From: Chamaecrista fasciculata
Taxonomy: Eukaryota > Streptophyta > Magnoliopsida > Fabales > Fabaceae
Direction: 5' to 3'
DNA: 64,000 nucleotides
Assembly: GCA_003254925.1 (NCBI GenBank)
Contig: QANZ01017980.1
Coordinates: forward strand, 67,291-131,290
A program made the position numbers and the translations under genes. How positions within the stretch are numbered: the first letter of the stretch is position 1; each line of letters begins with the position of its first letter. The notes below the pieces were generated by a model that saw only the letters and a list, made by a program, of their open reading frames with translations, did no database searches and was not told the origin of the DNA. Positions 38,093 through 49,199 of this stretch are shown one piece after another.

Positions 38093-38215
38093 TTAGGGTT
38101 TAGGATTTAGGGTTTAGGGGTTAGGGTTTAGGGGTTTAGGGTTTTAGATTTTAGGGTTAAGGGTTTGGATTTTAGGATTTTAGAGTTTAGGGTTTTAGGA
38201 TTTTAGGGTTTAGGA
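38093..38215. repeat. Degenerate telomere-like TTTAGGG repeats in a transposon arm
   Basis: About fifteen imperfect TTTAGGG/TTTAGGAT units. A shorter inverse set (aaccctaaac..) lies at 36979-37018 in the opposite arm, and another block at 38389-38455. They belong to the element's arms, so they are not evidence of a chromosome end. Confidence 0.8.
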
Positions 38216-38959
38216 TTTTTAATATTTTTAAGGACTAAATTGGAATGTTTAGAAGAGTGTTAGGACACACTTTACAATTTTATTTTGAGGATTTAAGACT
38301 AAAATGAATGAAGATGATGAAAAGAGGAGGAATTGAGAATAATGGGATAAGAATGGGTGAGAGACCTAATTGCTCAAATTAGATTTTTTAGGGTTTAAGG
38401 TTTTAGGGTTTAGGGTTTATAGTTTTAAGGTATATAGTTTAGGTTTTAGGGTTTTTAATACTTTTAAGGACTAAATTGAAATGTTTGGAAGAGTTTTAAG
38501 ACACTTTACAATTTTATTTTGAGGATTTGGGACTAAAATGAATGAAGATGATAAAGATCATAAACTTTTTTTAATAACTTTCTAGTCCTTAGGATGAAAT
38601 TGTAAGAAATAGGGATTCAAACGCAAAAAAATTAATATTTAGGGTCTTAAAATAGTATTTTAACTAAAATTTCCGTTAAATTTTGGATGGAAATATACCT
38701 CGGGACCCTTTTTGCAAACGGAGTTAACCTCAGGCCCCAATTTGAAACTTTTCAAACCACATGTACCCTATCTGAAACAGGGCCAAACCACAGGACCCTG
38801 TTTTATAATATACCCATAAAAATATAAGCTAATCGCTTAATTTTTTTTAAAAAAAATTTGGTTTATACTCTTTAATTTTGAATGAGTTGTAAAATTAATA
38901 TATTTTAATCATTTTATTTTTAACAAACTAACAATAAATGTTGGAGAAAGCTTACTATT

Positions 38960-39270
38960 TAGTCTTTGAATAATCAAAACATTCTACTCAATCTTTGAAT
39001 TATTATAATCATTAACAATTTGGTCCCTATGTCAAATTGAGGGACCAAAAGTACAAATGTAGTGTAAATTCAAGAATAAAAAGTATATAATTAGTGCAAA
39101 TTCATATATCAAATAGTATTAATTTAATATAAATTTAGGGACCAAAAAGTATAAAATCGGTTCAAATTTAGGAACCAAATAGTGTCAATTTAGTTCAAAT
39201 TTAAAAATCAATTTAATCATTGCTAAAGACTAAATAGTTAATAATTAAAACATTTCAGGGACCAAATATT
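38960..39270. mobile_element. Possible decayed MITE
   Basis: Inverse blocks ttactatttagtctttga and gaccaaatattaagttttc, with 'gggaccaaa' modules between them. No clean ends or target duplication. Confidence 0.35.
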
Positions 39271-42078
39271 AAGTTTTCTCATCAATGTTGTATTCCATCT
39301 ACAACTTTTAGGTATTAAAATTTATAAATTAAATTGTTAAATTATATATTTATTCATTTTACATTTATCAATAATAGGTGCTCGTCAAATATTAAGGAAT
39401 GAAAATCATGGAAGAACTATAAAAGTCGTCTCATCACTTGATGAACTCTGAAAATTAAATTAGTTAAAAGTAAAGTATAAAAGAGAATGAGTAGAAAAAG
39501 TAATGAGAGAACAGATCATGTGAAAAGCTTTATTAGACAATTATATCAAATTGAATATGAGAATCAGTGACCCGAGCCTTTTATCGGGTCAATGACTAGT
39601 CTGATTTTTTGCACTATGTATGAGATGATTATTGAATGACTACCGAACTATTAGTAAATTTTAACTAATAACTCTATTTATTGAGCAAAATATTTACTAA
39701 AAAGGTAGTAAAAGATCATGATTCATAAATTTGTAAAAAATTAAGGTACGTAAAATCATTCTTACATTTTTTTTATCATATTCATTTATATATTTGTTTT
39801 TTAATAATTGAGGATATAAAGATATTTTTTTTACTTGGTCTTGCATTTTGAAAAAATAATAATAAAAAGAAACATATATAGTGTTTGTAAAAAGGTTGAT
39901 TCGTTTACTTACTTTCTTGTTGGTTACGAGTGTTTGACGAAAGGACTCGTAGTTTAGACGTGTGTGGGGTGTAAGTCTGGATGTTGAAGTATTCAACAAA
40001 GTCGATTAAGTTCTCTATCTTTCAAACATAAAAATTCTTTATTTTGTAGTGTATATAGGGTGGTTCATATTTACACTAGCTACAAGTTTCGTCAACTTTT
40101 CTTGTGGTTTCAGCTTCCTTGTTCTTTCGTTGCTTCCAGAAGACTTTGAACAACAAGCTCAACAACTCAAAATACATATTTTTATGATAAAATGACATGT
40201 GGCGTACGTGCATACGTGTCTTCCTCGCGTGTCGTTATATTCGGCTTGCCGTTGCAGAACAAATATTCACCACTACAAAAATGAAAGCTACTAAGTATAA
40301 GCAAAAAACTTAGGTAAGGTTCCTTATATATTTGCTATAAGGTTCCTCTAATCAGAAGCTTGATTTACATTCTTTCTCTTTTATGATGTAAAAATGTGTG
40401 TTTAATATTCTTTCTCTATCATGATTGGTCATGTATCAAATTTTTGCCACGTGTCATATGTTTAATGGGGACCTTATAGCAAGCATATAAGGAACTTTAT
40501 CTAAGTCTTTCCCAAGTACTAACTCTTCTTTAATCTATATTCTTCCAATTACGAATTGTTTTTTGGCAAGATTAAGAATATGATGAGATATGGACCTCAA
40601 CGGATAAGCCCAATTCAGGGAGTAAAGCCCAATTTGATTTGTAGACACTAGACTCATCGCTTGACTTCTCTGTCCTATGTCCGACTAACCCTCCTTCACA
40701 CATCAACATCAAGACCATTAAAGCAACAAAGTAGTGCGTGCACACACAAAATGGAGAGGGGATATCGACCACCCTATACGACCAACCTATAATAGTGACA
40801 CCTAAGAAGAAGAACCCTATAACCTTGATAACATTCATTCTAAGATATTATTGATAATATTACTCTGCTCGAGACTGACTTAGGCTTTAGAGGCTTACTT
40901 AGGGACCAAAACTCCCATCTAAGTGTCTTTGGTGCAAGTCCTTAGAGTTGAGCGAAGGCCAGATGACAAACAGGATCGTTATCAAAGTTGAGTCAGTTTA
41001 ATTAATTGAGAGTTTTGGATTAGATTTTTTTAATATAACTATAATAAATATTTAATAAGAAAATTTTATCATTTTTATCTACTCGAATGAGATCATTTTT
41101 ATTTATACTATTCAAATAAATATGTTTAATGAAGCACAAATATTTTATTTTGAGGTAGTGTTAGACATGTGTATGTGTTCGACGTTTGTATGACACTCAT
41201 ATAATATATATTTACAAGTTTTAAAATATAAAAATATGTTTTAGTAGAAATTGTAATTGTTAAAATTACAAATTTTAAAATATATGTCATTAGTAGAAGA
41301 AAATTGTAATTGTTAAAATTTTATCAAGATTTAAAGATTATTAATTTCTCTATATATATTAATTTATATGATATATCGTATTATATTATTTTAAGAGTTT
41401 AACGCGTCGCTATGTCTATATTCGTATATATCGTATTTCATGTACATGATTTGTGTTTCATAAGTTATGTTAGAGGCATGTACCTATAATTCATGCCAAA
41501 AACAATTTTCTAATAAACCCACTTTAGGTCTTAGTATAGATTGGAAAATTTAATATAACTAGATTAAAACACGGTATATATGTATTATGTAATATACATC
41601 TTATAAATTATAATCGTATTATAATTGAGCTAATTAATTACTTTATAAATTACTTCTTAGCAAGTAAATCACGCTATTTATAAGTTATCTCAAAAACTTA
41701 TTTTAGATTTTTTTTTTGGTTGTTTCAAATATAAAGTCACAACATGATTAAGGGTTTAGAGGAAGTGACTGCTTGCTCGCCAAAGAAGGTACGAAGTTAA
41801 TGTCAGCTGCAGTTAATAACATCGAGCTTCAAAGAAAAGTTAAATATATAGCTGCCAAAAAGGTTCTAAGTTAAGGCATGCACGAAGGTTCCTCACCATT
41901 TGGCATTGACTTGGAAATAAAATGTCTACAAATCACAATATCTACATTCCAATTTCAATTTGTCTCCTATATTCTATAATCGACAACAAATCTTTAAGTA
42001 TTAAGGATTAGAATTTAAACATTTTAAAACTATAGAGACTATTTTAAAAAATAAATTATAAGGACTAGATTAAAAATT
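39271..42078. other. Intergenic DNA
   Basis: No gene recognised. It contains a MITE at 40308-40506 and a decayed relative of the 42629-42974 element around 41160-41460 (gtgttcgacgtttgtatgacac, aacgcgtcgctatgtct). Open frames at 39697-39999 and 40572-40838 show no family features. Confidence 0.5.
40308..40506. mobile_element. Small MITE with aacttaggtaaggttcc-type ends
   Basis: 199 bp. The left end is acttaggtaaggttccttat; the right end, read inverse, is acttagataaagttccttat. A second inverse pair is gctataaggttcc / ggaccttatagc. The target duplication was not resolved, so the superfamily is open. Confidence 0.6.
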
Positions 42079-42471
42079 AGGTAAATTACACTTTAGTACA
42101 TGTTCTTTCATAAGTGACACTTTGGTACCTTGTTCTTTCAAAAGTGACATTTTGGTATCATGTTCTTTGGGTCGTTATTACTTTGGTACCCTGTTTTATG
42201 GACTCATTTTACGTTAGTATCTTGTTCTTTCACGATTTGTTATTCTGTTCTATCTTTGTTATGGTACCAAAGTATTAACGGTGCAAATAACATGATACTA
42301 AAATGTCACTTTCGAAATAACAATGTATCAAAATGTTAATGATTTTCGAAATAACAGTGTATCAAAATGTTAATGGTGCAAAGAACAAGGTACAAAAATG
42401 TCATTTTTAAAAGAATATGGGTAGCAAAGTAAAATAGTCTATAGAATAGGGTATCGAAGTATAACTTTCCC
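42079..42471. mobile_element. Decayed Mutator-like MITE of the 'gggtaaattacactttgg' family
   Basis: Starts (a)ggtaaattacactttag and ends gtataactttccc, with tttggtacc modules left and ggtaccaaag inverses right. The flanking 9-mers ttaaaaatt and ttaaaattt match at 8 of 9. Confidence 0.7.
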
Positions 42472-42628
42472 TTAAAATTTTGAATAAAATATAGGGATTA
42501 GATGATTAATTTTTCCTTCATCTATTTATTTATTTGGACAATTGCCTCACAGAGGCAAAAGGCCCACAAGCCCACAACAGACAAAGGGAGAAAAAGACCA
42601 GCCAAAACAGACCAACAACAGAAATAAC

Positions 42629-42974
42629 CTAAGAAGCATGGACACTTCATTTTGAGGGCATGTCACCGTGTCGGACACGTGTCAGTGTCCGACACCCGTA
42701 CGACACCGACACGACACATATTCATAAATTTTAAAATATAAATAAATTTTTTGTGACTTTAACATGACATATAAGAGAAAATAATAATACATATGATATA
42801 TATTATGAATAAAACTTGTAATTTTTAAATTTTTCATTAAAAATTATGAATATTTAATTATTTATATATATAAATATATGGCGTGTCGTGTCGCGTAATT
42901 TTGAGAGTTTAGCGTGTCGCTGTGTCCGTGTCCGTGTCGTGTCCCGTGTCCGTGTCAGTGTCCATGCTTCCTAG
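42629..42974. mobile_element. hAT-type MITE with 'gtgtccgtgtcc' repeats
   Basis: 346 bp with ends ctaagaagcatggacac and gtgtccatgcttcctag. The perfect 8-bp duplication gaaataac is at 42621-42628 and 42975-42982. Arrays of gtgtccgtgtc near the right end and gacaccgacac inverses near the left form a strong hairpin. Sequences of this type are widespread in dicot genomes. Confidence 0.88.
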
Positions 42975-43751
42975 GAAATAACCAAATGGCTAATAACCAA
43001 TGCTAAAATGTTGTGGGCCTTTGTCCCAAAAAGAAAAGGGCCCAATGTTTTGTATGCATGCCAGGCTTTCACAATCCAAAAATTCTCTTTAGGTATTATT
43101 CATATTAGGGAGTTCATGTAAAAAAATATTAAATAAATTACAATAACAAAATGAAATAATTTTTTTGAGCAGTGCCCTAATAATATTGATTAAAATGCAT
43201 CGACAATCTAAAACTGAAAAAAAAATTATACAGTTAATTTTTAATTTCAGTTGTTTTTTTTTCAAAAATTTTGAAATAAATTGAATGTTCAAATTAGTCC
43301 TATACATTTTTATAATGGTTTCCTTTGACCCTAAACTACCGAATATGATTATATTTATTTTTTTTCAAATTTAAATACGAAGAGTCCACACTCCAAACTT
43401 CAAACTATATATTAAATAGGCCAAAGTCCTATTTTGGTCCCCCAGTTATGCTCAGTGTTTCAAATTGGTCCCCCACTTATTTTTCGTTCCATATTGGTCC
43501 CCCAGTTATTTTTCGTTCCATATTGGTCCTCCAGTTATGCAAAATTTGACAAAGTTAGTCCCTCTAACAGTTTCCATCCATTTTTCCGTTAAAAAAAAGA
43601 CAAAATTGATTTTTAACTCCTAAAAGTTTAAATTTTTTTGCATCAAGGACCTTTTTCTCTATAATAAGAACCAAAATGTAAGAAAGAAAAAATACCTAGG
43701 GGTTTTAGTTTATTTTACACAAAAAAACACAACCTCTCTCTCTCTCTCTCA

Positions 43752-43871
43752 ATGGAATACTCTGATTGTTGTACAAACGACACCGTTTTCCAACCAAACA
43801 GCACATTCGAATCGAATTTAGATCTGCTTCTATCTTCCCTTACCTCAGACGCCGATGCCCTAACCAAATAA
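43752..43871 (+). pseudogene. Captured fragment of a DUF26 (Gnk2) cysteine-rich protein gene
   Basis: From the ATG at 43752 the frame reads YSDCCTNDTVFQPNSTFESN then LDLLLSSLTSDADALTK and stops. The spacing C..N..(F/Y)xPNSTFxSNLxxLLSSL is the N-terminal signature of DUF26 domains in cysteine-rich receptor-like kinases and secreted relatives. Only about 35 residues are present, so it is cargo, not a working gene. Confidence 0.75.
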
Positions 43872-44100
43872 AGGGAGTCGATGAAATAGTATCTAAATCG
43901 ATGAATTTGAGTTATAATAATAATTCGAATCTCAACCTTTTGGCTGACATCGTAGTCTCACAAAATAAAGAACAAGAACGCGTAAAAAAGTTAACCCAAG
44001 CTGGAGGAACGCTTTGGTAAGTATATAGCAGAGGAGGAAGCAGAAAATCAGGCCTCACTTGAGGCTGAAGTTGAAATTGGGTTTCTGCGTTGATTTCTCT
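43872..44100 (+). pseudogene. Second captured fragment, source unknown
   Basis: Downstream of the DUF26 piece, one frame reads GVDEIVSKSMNLSYNNNSN and QNKEQERVKKLTQAG. After a frame change it reads LEERFGKYIAEEEAENQASL then EAEVEIGFLR. The switch of open frame suggests a small indel in coding sequence. I do not recognise the parent. Confidence 0.4.
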
Positions 44101-44187
44101 AATTCTACGATGTCGGAGGCGGCGTGAGAGAGAGTGGGTTTTCGGAGGGTTTTGTTGTAGAGAGAAGAAGAAGAAGCATTCGTCGTG

Positions 44188-44189
<2 letters not shown>

Positions 44190-44229
<40 letters not shown>
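44190..44229. repeat. (GA)n microsatellite in the Pack-MULE
   Basis: Twenty uninterrupted AG/GA units inside the right part of the 43419-44375 element. A shorter CT run at 43734-43750 lies in the opposite arm. Confidence 0.85.
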
Positions 44230-44232
<3 letters not shown>

Positions 44233-44526
44233 GTGGAAAAATGGATGGAAACTGTTAGAGGGACCAACTTTGTTAAATTTTGCATAACTGGGGGACCAAC
44301 ATGGAACAAAAAATAACTGGGGGACCAATTTGGAACACTGAGCATAACTGGGGGGACCAAAATAAGACTTTGGCCTATTAAATATGGACCGATTTAAGCA
44401 TTCAACTTTCAAAATAAAAATAAAAGAAGTTTTTAATTAACAAGTTCTTTTAGAGAGTACTTGTTGAAGAATTTTTGTAAAATAATAAACTTTTTACTCG
44501 TATTGTATTTTAAAAACAATGAAAAG

Positions 44527-44960
44527 CTGTTTTTTTTTTGTAAACAAAAGAAAACATGGACAAACTATCCAAGCACAGAACGAGGGATAAAAACACCTCT
44601 ATACAATCATTCTCTAACAAACCCGCACAACCAACAGAAGCATCGTTCAGAGTATGAACGCCAATGGGGTAGGAGTGGGTAAGATTTGCCAGCCAGTCAG
44701 CAACATGATTCGCCTCACGAAAGACATGCACAAACAGAAAGTTGATGTTACTCTTACTCATAACACTCCGCATCTGTGTGACCAAATTCGAGCAAGGGTG
44801 AGACGAAGCGACCCCCTAGTAACAAACGGGACGGTAACAGCAGAATCGGATTCAATAACAACCTGTGGAGATTCAAGATTAATGGAGAAACGAATGGCAT
44901 CAAAAATAGCAGAGCATTCAGCAACAGTAATGTATAATTTTAAAAGATTGATGACCAAAA
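44527..44960 (-). mobile_element. LINE 3' fragment (RNase H tail)
   Basis: On the minus strand: VAECSAIFDAIRFSINLES, VVIESDSAVTVPFV, then in another frame VFREANHVADWLANL. These are the Glu, Asp and final HxxD-type parts of a plant LINE RNase H. The T run at 44529-44539 is the A tail. A frame break lies between 44758 and 44785. It is a severely truncated relic. Confidence 0.75.
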
Positions 44961-44999
44961 TGCCTTTCAAATCCTATATGATAATAGTATCAATAAAAC

Positions 45000-47900
45000 C
45001 AAAGAAATTGAAATATCTTCGGTAAAATTTTAAAAATATTGAAAAACAAAAATTACACCATCAATAAAGATCGTTTGAAATTTGGTAAAGTTAGTAGCAT
45101 TTTTAAGCATGAAAAGCATGGAGAGGAACACATGTATATATAATTGTGGTCCTATACTCCTATATATATGTATGTGTGTGCTGGAAATTAAATAAAAAGT
45201 GAAGTGGTTTAGGGCATAGAGGGGAACAATGCAACATACAGTGGCATGCAAAGTTATATTGTTGGGTTCCAAAATTAAAGTTTGGGTTACAGAAAGGAGA
45301 GAGGTTAATACATAAACTTTGTACAAAGAAAAAGTGTGAATTGAAAGAGAAAGAAGAAAGACAAATTAGTAAAGTGATTTTGTGATATGAATATATGATG
45401 AGGCCAAGTCTCTAGCAAACCAGTTTGTGTAGTGCTGGATACTGCTATTCTTGCAGCCTTTCCTCATTTACCATACAAGTATATATTTCACTTTTTTCAT
45501 TTCAAATACAACCACTCACTACACACTTCCATATAATTGGAGATACTATAGTGTACACAATAAGTATATATAGGTAAATGCATAAGGTTTGGATTTTTAA
45601 AATTTATTTTAGATATTTAAATCTTTAAAAAGTTAAAGTAAACTAATAATTTGATCTTTGAAAGATTAATGAGCTGATAACTTAGGGAGAAATATATAGA
45701 ACATTTAGTTCCTAAAATTTACCTAGAATTTTTAATTTTATACATATTTTTTCTTAAAAAATAAATATTAGTCTCTGTATTTGTAAATTTTTAAACTTTA
45801 ATCCTTATCCATGCTTAGGTTTGTGATGATATTATTTGTTTAGAGCTAGTTAAACTGAAAAATTATGATATAAAATATTTAAGCTTTAATTTGATATTGA
45901 CTCTGATGGTACTAATTAATATTGATATATAGAAAATTGGTTTGTATTTGGTTCTTTCACACAAGTTCTAAATACACAATATTATAAAGGTATTAAGAAC
46001 TAAAGTTTAAACATTTCAAGATATAAAATTTATTTTAAAAAAAATAAATTGAAGGGCCTGAAATATAAATTTGGAAATTTTATTAGGATTAAATAATTAT
46101 TTTTTTCCTAAGTAAGCCTTTTTAACTTTGTCCCTATATGTATATATATATATATATCTTACCTCTATGACCATTTTTTTAATAAAAAGTTTAGGTAAGT
46201 TGAGCCCGAGGTTCACCAAAGTTAGAACAGGTCTCCAAACTTTATAAATGCTTACAGATGTATTTATATATCGCCTACCAATAAGGTCATCACATCGACA
46301 GTGAGAATCAAACTCAAGACTTTGTGAATTATGAGTCAACTTCTTACCAAATTAGATCAACCCTTTTGTTGACTACCTGTGACTTTTATTAATGGGAGTA
46401 AAATTTGTGTATTTTTAATAGAGAAACTTGCATGCTCCAGCTTGACTATTTCAATCTTCAAGATACTAAGGTTTGTTTGATTTGATCAGTAGGTGAAAAT
46501 TGACAAACCACCATGCAGTCTAAAGACAGTTGTAGTAGCCACATCACATGGTTTTCCTTTATAAAAAAACTTAATTATTGAAATAAAAATACCTTAATAT
46601 TGAGGAAAATTAAAAAAAAAATAATTTTTCATATATATACATGCACTGATGCACATATAATAATTGAAATTCAATTTTTATTTTTTACTAGTTGACTTAC
46701 ATTAACATGTTTAGGTTACATAATATTGTTTAAAAGAGACAGAGGTCATGCTTATTTTTAAATGAAAAATTTTGACCCTATCGATGATGCCTTTCATCAT
46801 TCCCCCAGCACCTATAAAATAGTTATGGTTTTGATAATTTGATTCTTCATGTGGTCGCAATATATTTAATGTCTATTTGTTTTTTCATTCCCCGAGAAAA
46901 TATTCAATTATTTGTTAGAAGGATGATATCATGATAATAATTAATTAACTAATTAATTTTTTAACTACCATGAATGTGCTACCAAACATCACATGGTGTG
47001 AGAAAGAAACATGGGTGACGTGACATAGTACCAATATTATTGTCTCATATTTCTAAATGTAAATTATCATGTCTAGGTGGCATTAAAAATTTAGTTCCAT
47101 TCCATGCAATATATAAATTTTAAAGATTTGATCCCTATTGTACTATTCGTCTCATATTTTTTTAATCAGATCCAAATTGATTTTATATTTTTTTATCAAG
47201 TTACAAATTGGTCTCATAGTTTTTAATTAAGTGAGAATGAGGATGAAACTTTTTATAAAGATATGAGACTAATTTTGCAACATGACCAAAATATATGAGA
47301 TTAAAAGTGATATAAGTCCAAATCTATAACCTTTTGCAAAGATATAGGAGATCAAAAGTACAACAACAAAAAATTATAATAACAAATTGAGACCTAAAAA
47401 AAAATTATAGAAGCAAAATACACTTTGACATATTAGTTTCAATCTAAAGTTTGAATTTTTTTGTAAGTACTTTAAATTTTAATGGTTATTATTATAAGGT
47501 CTAACTTCTCTCAACAGACTTCTCAATGAGAGAAGATTGCATTAACCTATATGCATAGCTTTTCAGCCCTTTAATTAAGGATTTTAGGACTTCAATAGTT
47601 ATCTTTCTTTTCTTTTAACAACAGACTTCAATAGTTATCAATCAAATTAAAATCCCAAAAGATAAATAAATGCTTAAATTATTTGGTCATTCTGATTTTT
47701 TTAAAATGATTATATATTCAATTTATTTATGCTCATTTTCTAGGTACATAGACGTAGCTTAAGAAAAATATAATGTACCTTTCAAAATTATTTGTATATT
47801 TATTTGATTATATTTTTTATTCAATAAATCATTAAATGTTAATTTTTAATTATTGACCATTATATCAGTAAAGATTCAAAGATTTTATATTTTTGAAAAA

Positions 47901-48980
47901 TCAACTAATATATTTATTGTACAAAATGATATATTTTAGTAAACTAATAATTTAGTCCTTAAAAGATTACCGAGTCGACAACTCGATTCTTGAAAGATTA
48001 AAATACACATTTAGTTCCTAAAGATCATAACCGTATTAAAATAATATATTATTTAGTTCGTAAAAATGACTAGTTAGTATACTATTTAAATTTTTTAAAA
48101 ATTAAACTATATATTTCAATTTTTTAAAGACTAAATTGTCAATTCTGTGGTCTTTCAAAGATGTTAGTTTAATCTTATAATTGAATCATTCAAAGTTTAA
48201 AACATATATTAATCTTAAAGATAACAATTATATTTTCTCCTAATAACTATATTTTCCATAAAAGAAACAACTATATTTTCTCCTAATAAAACACATATGA
48301 CAAATCCATAATGTACCGTGACTATTGGGTATAAATTAAAATAATAATGAGCTTATATACTCTTCAAGATATATGGAATATTGATCCTATAATCAAAACC
48401 CTAATAATAGAGGGGGGATTAAGTACTGATCAATTAATGAGGCACATATTCATTTAATACAAAATAAAGTGTCATTAAATGCAGTCTGTGTAGGTTCAGA
48501 GAGGATTCCATTAAGGTTCACGAATAATAGAACTTGAGAGTAAATGAGAGAGGAGAGAAAGGGTTACACATCATTAATTATATCATTCACTCTTATTTAA
48601 TGTTGCAACCTACAAAGTCTTGACTCATCAAACCCCAAATATGCTCATTGCTTTCCTTTTACATTTAATGCACGCAAACATATATATGTCTATGCCAACA
48701 TGCACTATATGTCTTAGGATCACACCGAATCTGGAAGGCAGCGCATCGAGAAAAAAATAAAATAAAATAGTTATTTGGATATTAAATTGAAATTTTAATT
48801 TGCACTCTACATTAACTATATATGTATTGATGCCTTGATGGGTTTATTAATTACTTTTGAATGTTAATGAAAAAATTAATTATGCGTTTTATAATTATAA
48901 ACCACCTCCCTATCATGTGTTCCACATAAATAACAACACTCCTTTTAAAGAGCGACTATCAATGCAGCCACATTAGTTTC
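45000..48980. other. Intergenic DNA, no gene seen
   Basis: Very AT-rich. A MITE of the 'ttggtctcata' family lies at 47130-47435, and one-armed 'tttagtcc' modules lie around 45700-45780 and 47950-48180. None of the short open frames has recognisable features. Confidence 0.5.
47130..47435. mobile_element. Decayed MITE of the 'ttggtctcata' family
   Basis: aaattggtctcatagtttt on the left and inverse atatgagactaattttgc modules on the right. It matches the interior layout of 25819-26249. The ends are eroded. Confidence 0.5.
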
Positions 48981-49199
48981 TCACTTTAAGAAGAATATTC
49001 TTGTATCTAACTTACTCCCATTTTTCAAGAGATACATTTTTTTGGTCTCTAATTAAACTCTATCCAACACGACTCTTGTTAATATATGTTGAAAATACAA
49101 AAGTTAGCCTAAGAGAATTTATTTTTGGATTTTCTTGAAAAGAGTAGTGAAAACTGAAAACTACAAAGCTGGATTCGCATAAATCTAACCTTGGGTTCA

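Larger units (their letters stand above)
36619..38815. mobile_element. 2.2-kb Mutator-like element, probable Pack-MULE, upstream of PAR1
   Basis: Perfect 9-bp duplication ataaaaata at 36610-36618 and 38816-38824. The ends are gggtaaattaagaaaa on the left and the inverse of a similar sequence on the right, with long arms (ggttaactccgtttgc, catccaaaatttaacgg and inverses). Telomere-like and cttcatcatc-type repeats occur in the arms. The centre (about 37360-37960) is distinctly richer in G+C and contains ATG-led codons, unlike MITE sequence, so it looks like captured host sequence. The element begins about 200 bases upstream of the PAR1 ATG. Confidence 0.88.
43419..44375. mobile_element. Pack-MULE, family 1, carrying a DUF26-like fragment
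   Basis: 957 bp with perfect 9-bp duplication tattaaata at 43410-43418 and 44376-44384. The ends are ggccaaagtcctattttgg and the inverse. The arms are homologous to those of 9829-11239. The centre contains captured coding-like sequence. The right arm also carries a 40-base (GA)n run. Confidence 0.92.

Noticed and set aside
38093-38215. Chromosome end
   Set aside because: The TTTAGGG units are degenerate, short, and bounded by a transposon with normal DNA on both sides.
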